This document shows, in pieces, positions 52,611 to 60,237 of a DNA stretch of 61,340 bases (positions within the stretch are counted from its first letter, which is position 1; each line of letters opens with the position of its first letter). Under the pieces are notes generated by a model. That model did not search any database, was not told the origin of the DNA, and saw only the letters and a program-made list of their open reading frames with translations. Source of the DNA: Olsenella_L sp051876355 (GTDB lineage Bacteria > Actinomycetota > Coriobacteriia > Coriobacteriales > Atopobiaceae). The stretch lies in NCBI GenBank assembly GCA_051876355.1, contig JBJEHU010000004.1, forward strand, positions 1 to 61,340, in the 5' to 3' direction. Position numbers and translations under genes: made by a program.

Positions 52611-54755
52611 ATGCTCTATAGAATCGTCCAGGATATTCCTGGAAGGCTGAGGCTGCGCTGCGGGCGCGGCCTCTTTGATGAGGAAGAGGCGCTCGGCGTC
52701 ACGCAGGCGCTCTGTGCGCTTGGCTGCGTCGAGTCTGCCGAAGTGCATCCAGCCAATGGCTCGGTTCTCGTTTCGTTTGCTCCTGACGGCAGGTCAGAGG
52801 TCCTGTCCTTCATGGACTCTCTTTCTGCCATCGCGCTCCCGAAACCGGTCGCAGAGCCCACGAGCGAGCAGGCGCTGACCATTTCGGACAACAGGTTCAC
52901 GCTCGAGGTCGGAAACCTCGTGGCATGGCGGGTGCTGAGACGTGTCTTCCTGCCATTGCCTGTGCGCACGGCCTGGACTGTCATCAAGACCATTCCTTAC
53001 CTCATAAAGGGCTTGAAGTGCCTCTTTGCAGGCGAGCTCAAGGTCGAGGTGCTCGATGCATCGGCGCTTCTTGCTGCGATGATCAGAGGCGCCTTCACGG
53101 ATGCCTCCTCCATCATGTTCTTGCTCGCGCTCTCGGACATCCTCTGCGACCATGTGCAGGAACGTGCGAAGCTCACGCTCCAGGAAGGCCTTGTGGCCCG
53201 TGCCGAGTCGGTCTGGCTTGTCCAGGAAGACGGCACGGACATCAAGATCCCTGTCGGCCAGGTCCGCACAGGACAGGTGCTCCATATGCGTACCGGCACC
53301 GTGCTTCCGATCGACGGCAAGGTCGTCGCAGGCGATGGCCTTGTCGACGAGGCATCCATGACAGGCGAGGCGAGGCTCGTACACAAGACGGAAGGCTCGG
53401 TCGTCTTTGCGGGATGCGCCCTCTCGGACGGAGACCTGCATGTGCTCGTCACGGCTGAGTCCGGAAAGGCACGGATCGACTCGATCGTGCGCATGGTCGA
53501 GGAGTCTTCGGAGAGGAAGGCCGAGGTTCAGAGCCGCGCCGAGCATCTTGCAGACAGCCTAGTGTCGGCGAGCTTCCTTGCCCTCTTCGGCATCCTCGCT
53601 GTCACGAGAAGCATTGCCCAGGCCATGGTCGTCCTTATGGTCGACTACTCCTGCGCCATCAAGGTCTCGACACCGATTGCTGTCATGAGCGCGATGCAGG
53701 AGGCGGCAGAGGCAGGCATTGTCGTGAAGGGCGGCAAGTATCTCGAGGCGCTCGCCGCTGCCGACACGATCGTGTTCGACAAGACGGGAACGCTCACGGA
53801 AGCAGCGCCTGAGGTGGAGAAGGTCCTCTGCTTCGACGGGGCTGACGGGGATGAGGTGCTGAGGCTTGCTGCCTGCATCGAGGAGCATTTCCCGCACAGC
53901 CTTGCCCGCGCGATCGTCCGTGCCGCCAAGGAGCGGGAGCTCCATCATGAGGACGAGCTCCATGCAAAGGTGAAGTACGTCGTGGCTCATGGCATCGCGA
54001 CGACCGTGAACGGCAAAGACTGCGCAATCGGCTCTGCCCACTTCCTCTTCGAGGACCTCAAGGTCCCGAAGCCGAAAGGCCTAGACGAGCTGCTCGACCG
54101 CGAGGCACCGTCCGCCTCGGTCGTCTTCCTGTCACGCGACCAGAAGCTCGTGGGTGCCGTCTGCGTCGCCGACCCCGTGCGTCCGGGCGTGCCGGAGATC
54201 CTGGCGGCCCTGCGCGGACACGGCATCACCCGTACCGTCATGCTGACGGGCGACTCCGAAAGTGCAGCGCGTGCCATTGCCACGCGTCTCGGCATCGATA
54301 CCTACCATGCACAGGTGCTCCCCGAGGACAAGGCAGGATATGTCTCGGAGCTGAGACGGCAGGGCTATACCGTCATCATGGTCGGTGACGGTATCAACGA
54401 TTCTCCGGCACTTGCCAAAGCGGATGTGTCCGTGGCCCTCTCCGACGCGACCGATATCGCCCGTGCCGTAGCAGATGTCGCGGTGCTCGATGATTCGCTG
54501 GCCTCGCTTGTCACGATGCGCGACCTCTCCGAGCGTCTCATGAGGCGCATCCAGGCGAACTACCGCTTCATCGTGGGCTACAACTCTCTCCTCATTGCAG
54601 GCGGTGTCGCAGGCCTCGTGACTCTTACGGCTGCTGCCTACCTGCACAACACGGCGACCGTCGCTATCGCCCTTGCCAATGCCCGTCCCTACCTCAGGAA
54701 GCGCCGTCCGGGCAGGGCTCTGCCTGCTCCGGCCCCTGCGCTTGAGGAGGCATAA
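52611..54755 (+). CDS. P1B-type metal-transporting ATPase with a YSCAIK membrane motif
   Basis: The protein has 714 residues. The N-terminus is a short HMA-like domain (YRIVQDIPGRLRLRCG) without CxxC. TGEA (251-254), the phosphorylated DKTGTLT (390-396), TGDSE (546-550) and GDGINDSPAL (592-601) are intact. The metal-site helix reads DYSCAIKVSTP (345-355) instead of the usual CPC or SPC, leaving one Cys with Ser, Lys and Tyr. An EHFPHSLARAI segment replaces the classical SEHPLA. It is probably an exporter of an uncommon metal or metal complex; the specificity is open. It is in an operon with the DUF6110-like gene. Confidence 0.9.
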   Translation: MLYRIVQDIPGRLRLRCGRGLFDEEEALGVTQALCALGCVESAEVHPANGSVLVSFAPDGRSEVLSFMDSLSAIALPKPVAEPTSEQALTISDNRFTLEVGNLVAWRVLRRVFLPLPVRTAWTVIKTIPYLIKGLKCLFAGELKVEVLDASALLAAMIRGAFTDASSIMFLLALSDILCDHVQERAKLTLQEGLVARAESVWLVQEDGTDIKIPVGQVRTGQVLHMRTGTVLPIDGKVVAGDGLVDEASMTGEARLVHKTEGSVVFAGCALSDGDLHVLVTAESGKARIDSIVRMVEESSERKAEVQSRAEHLADSLVSASFLALFGILAVTRSIAQAMVVLMVDYSCAIKVSTPIAVMSAMQEAAEAGIVVKGGKYLEALAAADTIVFDKTGTLTEAAPEVEKVLCFDGADGDEVLRLAACIEEHFPHSLARAIVRAAKERELHHEDELHAKVKYVVAHGIATTVNGKDCAIGSAHFLFEDLKVPKPKGLDELLDREAPSASVVFLSRDQKLVGAVCVADPVRPGVPEILAALRGHGITRTVMLTGDSESAARAIATRLGIDTYHAQVLPEDKAGYVSELRRQGYTVIMVGDGINDSPALAKADVSVALSDATDIARAVADVAVLDDSLASLVTMRDLSERLMRRIQANYRFIVGYNSLLIAGGVAGLVTLTAAAYLHNTATVAIALANARPYLRKRRPGRALPAPAPALEEA

Positions 54756-54931
54756 GGTACTAAGAAGGCTGTCTGGAGACGATCTAGGAAGCCTCTCTGC
54801 TAGTGCTATATAAGACATGTACAGAAATAAAGAAGACATGTGCAATATGCTTGCGTAGCAGCGGCAAGCTCCTTACGCTTATGCAGACGGGATGCCGAGG
54901 CATCCAGAGCTCATACAAGGGAGAGAGTCGC

Positions 54932-55909
54932 ATGGCAGCATATACCGGGGCGCCGGTGGGCGTCGTCTTCATGAAGCCGATCTTCGTGCCGAAGATTTGG
55001 GGCGGCAGGAAGCTCGAGACCGAGTTCGGCTACAAGATTCCTGATGGAAAGATCGGCGAGTGCTGGGCCATCAGCGCCCATCCGGCAGGAGACTGCACGA
55101 TCGAAGGCGGCCCCTTTGACGGCATGCATCTCTCCGAGCTTTGGGATCAGCACCGCGAGCTCTTCGGCAACTGCGAGGGCGACCAGGGCCGCTTCCCGCT
55201 CCTCATCAAGATCCTCGATGCCTCTGACAGCCTCTCTGTCCAGGTGCACCCCGACGATGCCTATGCAGGCGCGCATGAGAATGGCTCTCTCGGCAAGCGC
55301 GAGTGCTGGTATGTCGTTCACGCCGACGAAGGTGCCCAGATCATCATCGGCCAGCATGCGAAGAACGCTCAGGAGTTCCGCTCGATGGTCGAGGCAGGGG
55401 AGTGGGACAGGCTTCTCAACAAGGTGCCTATCCACACGGGAGACTTCTTCGAGGTGCTGCCGGGCACGATCCATGCCCTCTGCGCGGGCACGCTCGTGAT
55501 TGAGACGCAGCAGTCCTCCGATGTCACCTATAGGGTCTATGACTACGACCGAGTGCAGCCGGACGGCACGAAGCGCCAGCTCCATATCGACCAGTCCTGC
55601 GACGTCGTGGACTACGACCAGGTGCCGCCGAAGGATGGCAAGGTCCGTGCTCCTGAGGTGGACGGCGTCACCGAGCTCATGGACTGCCCGAAGTTCGTTG
55701 TCGACCGCGTGCGTACGGACGGCACGAAGTCGATCGAGCAGAAGTGGCCATTCATGTGCGTGAGCGTCTATGAAGGCGAGGGTGCCGTCACCGTGTGCGG
55801 CACGCGCTATCCGCTCAAGAAGGGCTCGCACTTCCTTGCGCTTTCCGATGCCGGCACGATGGAGTTCGAGGGGAAGCTCTCGCTCATCACCTCGCATCTG
55901 CCTGAGTAG
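54932..55909 (+). CDS. manA: Class I mannose-6-phosphate isomerase
   Basis: The 325-residue cupin-fold zinc enzyme has metal ligands in VQVHPDD (about 102-108) and ECWYV, then PGTIHALCAGTLVIETQQSSDVTYRVYDYDR (about 179-209; two pieces carry the His and the conserved R/Y). It interconverts mannose-6-P and fructose-6-P. The short length is of the firmicute/actinobacterial type (about 320). The ATG is preceded by agggagaga; the frame is open 43 codons further up without a site. A terminator follows. Confidence 0.93.
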   Translation: MAAYTGAPVGVVFMKPIFVPKIWGGRKLETEFGYKIPDGKIGECWAISAHPAGDCTIEGGPFDGMHLSELWDQHRELFGNCEGDQGRFPLLIKILDASDSLSVQVHPDDAYAGAHENGSLGKRECWYVVHADEGAQIIIGQHAKNAQEFRSMVEAGEWDRLLNKVPIHTGDFFEVLPGTIHALCAGTLVIETQQSSDVTYRVYDYDRVQPDGTKRQLHIDQSCDVVDYDQVPPKDGKVRAPEVDGVTELMDCPKFVVDRVRTDGTKSIEQKWPFMCVSVYEGEGAVTVCGTRYPLKKGSHFLALSDAGTMEFEGKLSLITSHLPE

Positions 55910-55933
55910 GGAAGAGAAACAGCATGGCTTTCA

Positions 55934-55966
55934 GGGGCTGGATGGAATCTCCATCCAGCCCCTTTC
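55934..55966 (+). terminator. Terminator after manA
   Basis: ggggctggatgga / tccatccagcccc is a perfect 13-bp stem with a 3-base tip, followed by tttc. Confidence 0.85.
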
Positions 55967-56025
55967 TCATATGTGTGCAGTATGTGAAGACAAGTAAACC
56001 AGAGCTAACACATTGCCGCATCTGC

Positions 56026-56033
56026 TAAGTTAG
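56026..56033 (+). promoter_or_regulatory. taagttag promoter element of flavodoxin 1
   Basis: taagttag lies exactly 62 bases before the start codon. The same word at the same distance precedes flavodoxin 2, with further shared bases downstream (ca.c.aacaaa). With ctaaca at 56005-56010 it forms a ctaac...gttag inverted pair. It is a candidate -10 region or operator. Confidence 0.5.
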
Positions 56034-56087
56034 TCACAGCAAACAAATCCACACGCGAAGCATCGCTTCGAATCTTCGGAGGGTCTC

Positions 56088-56495
56088 ATGAGCAAGGTGG
56101 CAGTGGTCTTCTGGTCCCAGAGCGGCAATACCCAGAGCATGGCAGAAGCGGTGGCGGAAGGCGCCGGCACCGAAGCCATCGAGATCACCTCGTTCTCCGC
56201 AGCAGATGTCGCATCCTACGACGCCTTTGCCTTCGGATGCCCGGCTATGGGTGCAGAAGAGCTCGAGTCCGATGAGTTCGAGCCGGTCTGGGATGCCTGC
56301 GTCCCTGAGTTCGGCGACAAGCCTGTCGCGCTCTTTGGCTCGTACGGCTGGGGCGACGGCGAGTGGATGGAGACCTGGAAGTCTGAGGCAGAGGATGCCG
56401 GCGTGAAGGTCGTCTCCTCCATCATCTGCAATGACGCACCGGACGACGATGTGCTGGCCCAGCTCAAGGATCTCGGCGCAGAGCTTGCACAGTAG
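56088..56495 (+). CDS. Flavodoxin (copy 1)
   Basis: The 135-residue short-chain flavodoxin has the FMN phosphate loop WSQSGNTQSMAEA (about 9-21), the aromatic loop GCPAMGAEELESDEFEP and GSYGWGDGEWM (about 84-94). It shuttles low-potential electrons and usually replaces ferredoxin when iron is short. It is 101 of 135 residues identical by eye to copy 2, 255 bases downstream. It has its own promoter region and a terminator. The ATG is preceded by cggaggg. Confidence 0.93.
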   Translation: MSKVAVVFWSQSGNTQSMAEAVAEGAGTEAIEITSFSAADVASYDAFAFGCPAMGAEELESDEFEPVWDACVPEFGDKPVALFGSYGWGDGEWMETWKSEAEDAGVKVVSSIICNDAPDDDVLAQLKDLGAELAQ

Positions 56496-56568
56496 GATCT
56501 GATTCGTTTTTACGCAGTCCTCCAGGCACCGGACCCCTCTCCCCGGCTGTCAAAGAGGGCATACTTCA

Positions 56569-56605
56569 AGCCGTCGGCGACCCCCTATCGCCGGCGGCTG
56601 CTTTC
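56569..56605 (+). terminator. Terminator of flavodoxin 1
   Basis: agccgtcggcga / tcgccggcggct (12 bp, one U-G pair), loop ccccctat, followed by gctttct. A near copy follows flavodoxin 2. Confidence 0.75.
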
Positions 56606-56653
56606 TATTGAAACAAATAAGAAAGATTCCTATTTGTGTGCTGATTATGGAGG

Positions 56654-56695
56654 CCTATATTCCTATCCGCTAGATAGGAATATAGGGTAAGTTAG
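56654..56695. promoter_or_regulatory. 13-bp palindrome plus taagttag before flavodoxin 2
   Basis: cctatattcctat (56654-56666) is the exact complement of ataggaatatagg (56674-56686), around ccgctag. taagttag follows at 56688-56695, 62 bases before the start codon. A further loose repeat caaata...tatttg lies at 56614-56636. The whole stretch is AT-rich. Copy 1 lacks the palindrome, so copy 2 probably has separate control. Confidence 0.6.
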
Positions 56696-56749
56696 ATGCA
56701 TCGAACAAAATAGTCTGCGGAGCGGCGCTCCGCTTCCAAGGAGGTTCCT

Positions 56750-57157
56750 ATGAGCAAGGTCGCAGTCGTCTATTGGTCCCAGAGCGGCAATACCCAGGGC
56801 ATGGCAGAAGCGGTAGCAGAAGGGGCAGGGACTGAGGCTATCGAAGTCTCGTCCTTCTCTGCAGATGATGCCCAGAACTACGATGCCTTTGCCTTCGGCT
56901 GCCCGGCAACCGGCTCCGAAGAGATCGAGCCCGATGAGTTCGAGCCGGTCTGGAACGAGTGCGTGCCCGCCTTCGGCAAGAAGCCGGTGGCACTCTTCGG
57001 TTCCTACGGCTGGGGCGGCGGCGAGTACCTGGACACTTGGAAGTCCGCTGCTGAAGAGGCCGGTGTGAATATCGTCTCTGCGATAGCTGCAAATGGCGAG
57101 GCAGACGACGAGGTGCTCTCCCAGCTCAAGGAACTTGGCGCAGAGCTTGCCAAGTAG
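56750..57157 (+). CDS. Flavodoxin (copy 2)
   Basis: This 135-residue protein is a paralogue of the preceding gene. The FMN loops WSQSGNTQGMAEA and GSYGWGGGEYL are intact. Differences cluster on the surface around the second flavin loop (GCPATGSEEIEPDEF) and in the last 30 residues, so partner choice may differ. The ATG is preceded by aaggaggt, a stronger site than in copy 1. Its terminator resembles that of copy 1, showing that the duplicated unit included it. Confidence 0.93.
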   Translation: MSKVAVVYWSQSGNTQGMAEAVAEGAGTEAIEVSSFSADDAQNYDAFAFGCPATGSEEIEPDEFEPVWNECVPAFGKKPVALFGSYGWGGGEYLDTWKSAAEEAGVNIVSAIAANGEADDEVLSQLKELGAELAK

Positions 57158-57227
57158 CTTCCGATTCGTTCAATCCAGTCCATGTGGCTCCGGACCCTCT
57201 CCCCGGATGCCAGAAGGACATGCCTCA

Positions 57228-57265
57228 AGCCGCCGGCGTCCCCTATCGCCGGCGGCTGCTTTTGT
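57228..57265 (+). terminator. Terminator of flavodoxin 2
   Basis: agccgccggcg / cgccggcggct, loop tcccctat, followed by gctttt. Both the stem and the preceding ctccccgg context match the copy after flavodoxin 1. Confidence 0.8.
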
Positions 57266-57367
57266 CTTCCCAAAAGAATCTGAAGATGATATATATATAC
57301 AGCAATCCTGCAAGACGCTGTGTCCTGTGCCATAGGCACGAGGGGGGTTCTTCGATCGGAGGCTGCC

Positions 57368-57511
57368 ATGCTTGGCCCTGCGGAGCTCTTTGTCATGCTC
57401 TGGATTTTCGGCATGTTCGCTCTTGCCATCCTCGCCGTCTTCGCAGTGAGGCGGCTTTTCCAGAAGCGCGAGAATAAAGACGAGAAGAAGGACAGCGAGA
57501 GCAGGAAGTAG
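57368..57511 (+). CDS. 47-residue single-pass membrane protein
   Basis: One hydrophobic helix (LFVMLWIFGMFALAILAVFAV, about residues 8-28, shown here with its first residues) is followed by a strongly charged tail RRLFQKRENKDEKKDSESRK. By charge the tail should be cytoplasmic. cggagg lies five bases before the ATG. No family is recognised; small proteins of this form often modulate larger membrane complexes. It ends six bases before the convergent SDR gene. Confidence 0.6.
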   Translation: MLGPAELFVMLWIFGMFALAILAVFAVRRLFQKRENKDEKKDSESRK

Positions 57512-57517
57512 CATCTG

Positions 57518-58330
57518 CTAGTGCCACTTCCTCGCTGTGCTTCCGCCATCCACGAGCACATCGGTGCCGGCAAGGTAGCCGTTGCGCTCGTCGGCGCAGC
57601 TTGCAATCGCAAAGCCGAGCTCTTCGGGCGTGCCCATCCTGTGCTCTGCGGCGCTTTCGATCATCTTGGCTCCTGCTTCGGCTTCTCGCTCTCCCATGCT
57701 GGTCGCGACAAGGCCTGGCGAGAGCGACGAGACCCTGATGCCACGCGGACCATAGTCGAAGGCGCACTTGCGTGCATACCAGACGACGAAGTTCTTCGAT
57801 ATCGCATAGGCAAATCCGCGCTTCTCATAGTCAGATCTCGCAAGCCCGGCCCTTTTCACGACCTTCTGGACAAAGCGCTCCTCGTCGGTCTCTGCAAGCG
57901 GATAGGCATGGCGGGGAATAGCAAACTTTGGCAGAGCGTAGGCAGAGTTGCTCGAGATATCGAGAATGGCAGAGCCTCGGTCCATAAGGCGGGAGAACTC
58001 CTGGTTCACGTAGACGGTGCCGAGGGCATTCACGCGCACAATCTTCTCTGCATCTGCCATGGTAGGGGAGAGGCCGGCGGCATCGATCACGTTCGCTATG
58101 TTCCCCAAGGTGGCTGCATGCTCTGCGAGTGCGCGGACGCTCTCGCGGCTCGAGGTATCCACGGTATGGGCGACAGCATCTATGCCGAGAGCTGCAAGCT
58201 CCGAGACTGCCGCATCGAGCTTCGAGAGGGTCCTGCCGGCCAGGACGATGGTCCTGTCCTTCGGCAGGAACTTTGCAGCTTCCAAGCCCATGCCGGAGCC
58301 GCCGCCGCAGATGACAGATACCTTGCCCAT
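57518..58330 (-). CDS. Short-chain dehydrogenase/reductase
   Basis: The 270-residue protein has the classical SDR plan: GGGSGMGLEAAKF (NAD(P) loop, about 9-21), NVIDAAGLSP in place of NNAG, and the catalytic YAISK (about residue 178) after a long insertion that follows SSNSAYALP. The end DVLVDGGSTA is typical. LAGRTL after the second strand, with Arg, favours NADPH. The substrate is unknown. It starts one base after the epimerase-like gene stop, forming an operon with it. GTG three codons earlier is an alternative start. Confidence 0.88.
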   Translation of the reverse strand: MGKVSVICGGGSGMGLEAAKFLPKDRTIVLAGRTLSKLDAAVSELAALGIDAVAHTVDTSSRESVRALAEHAATLGNIANVIDAAGLSPTMADAEKIVRVNALGTVYVNQEFSRLMDRGSAILDISSNSAYALPKFAIPRHAYPLAETDEERFVQKVVKRAGLARSDYEKRGFAYAISKNFVVWYARKCAFDYGPRGIRVSSLSPGLVATSMGEREAEAGAKMIESAAEHRMGTPEELGFAIASCADERNGYLAGTDVLVDGGSTARKWH

Positions 58331-58331
58331 G

Positions 58332-59396
58332 CTATGCACCTGCCTTTGCAGGTGCGCTCTGGGGAGCAGAAGCTCCGATCATGCCGGCGTCCTTCATCCA
58401 GGCAATCTCGTCTCGGATGGTCTCCTCATAGGGACGGGTTTGGTAGCCAAGCTCGCGCTTCGCCTTCGAGGAGTCGAAGCTGTTGTTTCGGGCAAGGTTG
58501 TAGATGCTGAACGAGGTGAGAAGCGGCTTTTTGCCGGTCTTTGCAGCCTTGCGCTCTGCTGCCTTCGCAAGGAGGCCTGCAAGCCAGAGTGGCAGGAAGA
58601 GACGTGGCGGCTTCTGGCCAGTCGCCTCTGCAATCATGCGGGCGAAATCCTTGAAGGTGACCGGCTCGTTTGCAAGGATGTAGCACTCGCCAGACCTGCC
58701 CCTGTCGGCTGTAGCAATCGTGGCGTCTGCGAGATCGCGGACATCGCAGAGATTGAACGAGCCGTCGATGCCGCCCTTGAGGGCACCCTCGACAATCTGG
58801 ATGAGGGTGCCGGTCACTTCGCCTTTCGCGTAGTCGCCAGGTCCCAGGATGCCGCTTGGATGGACGACGCAGGCAGGAAGGCCGGCGTGCGCTGCATCGA
58901 GCACCGCCTGTGTCGCTATCGCCTTCGACTGGCTGTAGCAGCCGACGACGGCTTCAGGATCGAAATGGTCCACTTCGGAGATCTTCTGGCCCTTGGGAAG
59001 CTCGGGGATGGCGCCAGTGCTGCTGCAGTAGACAAGCATCCGGCATTCGGGATGCTCCTGCGCCAAGGCAATCACGTTCTTCGTTCCGCCGATATTGATA
59101 TCCATGAGGCGCTGGTCGAAGTCGGGATTCACGGAGACCATGCTTGCGATATGGAGGACGACGGTCTCGGTGCCAGCAGGCACGTCGAAGAAGGGTGCAA
59201 GCGATTCCTTGCTTGTAAGGTCGCCGAAGACGACCTCGGCTTCCTCGGGCAGGTACTTGAGGCCGCGATCGTGCGGCAGGGAGAAGACGCGGACCCGTTC
59301 TCCCTTCTTTACGAGCTTGCGGACGATCGTGGATCCCAGATATCCGGTTCCTCCTGTGACGAGCCAGATGCGCTGCTTTCCTGCTGCTTCCAACAT
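58332..59396 (-). CDS. NAD-dependent epimerase/dehydratase (extended SDR)
   Basis: The 354-residue protein has VTGGTGYLGSTIVRKL (about 12-27), the extended-SDR nucleotide loop, VVFGDLTS, the catalytic Ser in VYCSSTGAI and YSQSK (about 167-171). VVHPSGILGPGDY is the usual following strand. The layout is that of dihydroflavonol-4-reductase-like enzymes, so reduction of a carbonyl is as likely as sugar epimerisation. It heads the operon with the SDR and is divergent from the two-component system, which may control it. The ATG is preceded by aaggaga. Confidence 0.88.
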   Translation of the reverse strand: MLEAAGKQRIWLVTGGTGYLGSTIVRKLVKKGERVRVFSLPHDRGLKYLPEEAEVVFGDLTSKESLAPFFDVPAGTETVVLHIASMVSVNPDFDQRLMDINIGGTKNVIALAQEHPECRMLVYCSSTGAIPELPKGQKISEVDHFDPEAVVGCYSQSKAIATQAVLDAAHAGLPACVVHPSGILGPGDYAKGEVTGTLIQIVEGALKGGIDGSFNLCDVRDLADATIATADRGRSGECYILANEPVTFKDFARMIAEATGQKPPRLFLPLWLAGLLAKAAERKAAKTGKKPLLTSFSIYNLARNNSFDSSKAKRELGYQTRPYEETIRDEIAWMKDAGMIGASAPQSAPAKAGA

Positions 59397-59568
59397 GCGT
59401 GCTCTCCTTCTGACGGAATCTCTCTGTGCTGGGCACATGATGGAAGGCAAATGTTGGGCAGGTCTTGGGTAATTGTTTGAGAGCTGTTAAGCGGCAATCC
59501 GGTCACCAAAATCGTTCGAGAGATGAGGGATACTGGCTAGAAATCAAGCCTGAAAGGAAAGCCCATTC

Positions 59569-60237
59569 ATGATCTCTCTTCTCGTTGTGGAGGATGACCG
59601 CGAGTTCAACCATGCCGTGTCGCGGTTCCTGGCGCAGAACGGCTACAAGGTCACAGGATGTGCGACAGCAGATGAGGCACTCTCCGAGCTCTTCGCCCAC
59701 CGCTTCGATCTTGTCATCTCTGACATCATGATGCCGGGCACGGACGGCATTGCCTTCGCAGAGAAGATCCGCTCCTGTGACAAGAACCTCCCGATCCTCT
59801 TCGTGACGGCACGGGACGATCTCTTAAGCAAGGAGCGGGGCTTCCATGCAGGTGTCGATGACTACCTCGTGAAGCCGGTCGATCTCCACGAGCTCCTGTG
59901 GCATGTGCAGGCGCTGCTGCGCCGTGCAAAGATTGAGGAGAGCAGGCATCTTTCCATCGGCAACCTCGAGATGGATGTCGACGCAAGGACCGTAGAGGTC
60001 GACGGCAAAGAGGTCGAGCTCACGGCACGGGAGTTCGATGTACTGCTCAGGCTGCTCTCGTCGCCGAACAAGGCATTCACGCGGGCACAGCTCCTCGATG
60101 AGTTCTGGGACGACGGCGCGACATCGTCGCGATCGGTCGATGTCTATATCGTGCATCTGCGCCAGAAGCTTGGGGCAGCTGATGGCTTCGAGATCAAGAC
60201 GGTCTACGGCATGGGCTACAAGGCGGTGTTGAAATGA
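59569..60237 (+). CDS. OmpR-family response regulator
   Basis: The 222-residue protein has a receiver domain with acidic pair VEDDRE, phospho-acceptor Asp in VISDIMMPGTDG (about residue 51), FVTARDD and the Lys in YLVKPVDLHE. The C-terminal winged helix (KEVELTAREFDVLLRLLS ... RSVDVYIVHLRQKLG ... IKTVYGMGYKAV) binds DNA as a dimer. It overlaps the kinase by four bases (ATGA). It is divergent from the epimerase-SDR operon. Confidence 0.93.
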   Translation: MISLLVVEDDREFNHAVSRFLAQNGYKVTGCATADEALSELFAHRFDLVISDIMMPGTDGIAFAEKIRSCDKNLPILFVTARDDLLSKERGFHAGVDDYLVKPVDLHELLWHVQALLRRAKIEESRHLSIGNLEMDVDARTVEVDGKEVELTAREFDVLLRLLSSPNKAFTRAQLLDEFWDDGATSSRSVDVYIVHLRQKLGAADGFEIKTVYGMGYKAVLK

